Of a stretch of 64,000 nt of DNA, positions 63,927-64,000 are shown piece after piece (the first letter of the stretch is position 1; each line of letters begins with the position of its first letter). The translations under genes were made by a program, and so were the position numbers. Below the pieces are notes generated by a model. It had not been told where the DNA came from. It made no database searches and saw only the letters and a program-made list of their open reading frames with translations. The stretch is taken from NCBI GenBank assembly GCA_021531755.1, contig JADYUK010000002.1, positions 186,001 through 250,000 on the forward strand, read 5' to 3'. This DNA is from Hoylesella loescheii (GTDB lineage Bacteria; Bacteroidota; Bacteroidia; Bacteroidales; Bacteroidaceae).

Positions 63927-64000
63927 CTATTCAGATTGCTGACAGTCTATGTCCGCCTCAGATATGATGTTTTCCCTTATGAAGAACTCTTTCACTGCCT
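63927..64000 (-). CDS. Second immunity gene copy, partial (3' end)
   Basis: Reverse frame ending at TAG 63927-63929. The visible 23 codons (AVKEFFIRENIISEADIDCQ then QSE) match the end of the immunity gene at 61918 with a few changes (3 of about 60 bases in the shared part). The rest lies right of the window. It shows a tandem duplication of the immunity module around the RHS fragment. Confidence 0.8.
   Translation of the reverse strand, partial: AVKEFFIRENIISEADIDCQQSE

Overview
The window looks like a chromosomal piece of a Bacteroidales bacterium, most likely Prevotella or a close relative. The signs are an ExbB-ExbD-ExbD-TonB cluster, large parts of a type IX secretion system (SprA and PorT), diaminopimelate dehydrogenase, a fused proline dehydrogenase/P5C dehydrogenase, an ETF/acyl-CoA dehydrogenase operon, and repeated promoters of the Bacteroidetes type (TTG or TTTG, then 17-20 nt, then TAnnTTTG). 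All names rest on reading motifs by eye; no database search was possible.

Layout. 1-5.4 kb: energy-transducing cluster (exbB end, two exbD, tonB, a PstS-like lipoprotein, a TPR protein). 5.4-9.7 kb: tadA, fhs, ddh (reverse), ruvA. 10-19.2 kb: the giant sprA gene and a PBP4-type peptidase. 19.4-23.8 kb: an A/T-rich accessory patch with a DUF262/DUF1524 (GmrSD-like) restriction gene, a frame-broken HTH gene in the same operon, and the amputated 3' end of a SNF2 helicase. 24.1-28.1 kb: reverse etfB-etfA-acyl-CoA dehydrogenase operon. 28.6-34.9 kb: RecD/Pif1-like helicase, DUF3822, rsmD, dnaG, nucleoside kinase. 35.3-39.2 kb: putA-like gene with a long leader carrying a 30-codon ORF. 39.3-43.4 kb: repeats, an acyltransferase interrupted at a run of nine C, a nitroreductase and porT. 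43.7-47.1 kb: a candidate RNA gene, a flavin/FMN membrane redox operon and a small ferredoxin, with arrays of a palindromic repeat. 47.8-61.7 kb: yaaA, carboxylesterase, BaiN-like flavoprotein, tRNA-Lys, cidA/lrgB, a pectate lyase-pectin esterase fusion, AI-2E family transporter, a coiled-coil lipoprotein, rsmI, tdk, an SGNH hydrolase and rubredoxin. 61.9-64 kb: the decayed end of an RHS polymorphic-toxin locus with two immunity gene copies and a MITE-like insertion.

How the parts connect: ExbBD/TonB energises outer-membrane import; SprA and PorT export proteins with C-terminal sorting tails, and a relic of one such tail lies at about 40.0 kb; the ETF, FMN, ferredoxin and rubredoxin genes are electron carriers. 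The most unusual signals are (1) a family of long imperfect hairpin repeats that appears to be transcribed as the 5' UTR of two flavin-dependent operons, (2) a promoter-plus-terminator unit of about 390 nt upstream of porT, (3) the putA leader, (4) the probable phase-variable acyltransferase, (5) the defence patch and (6) the RHS cassette remnant.
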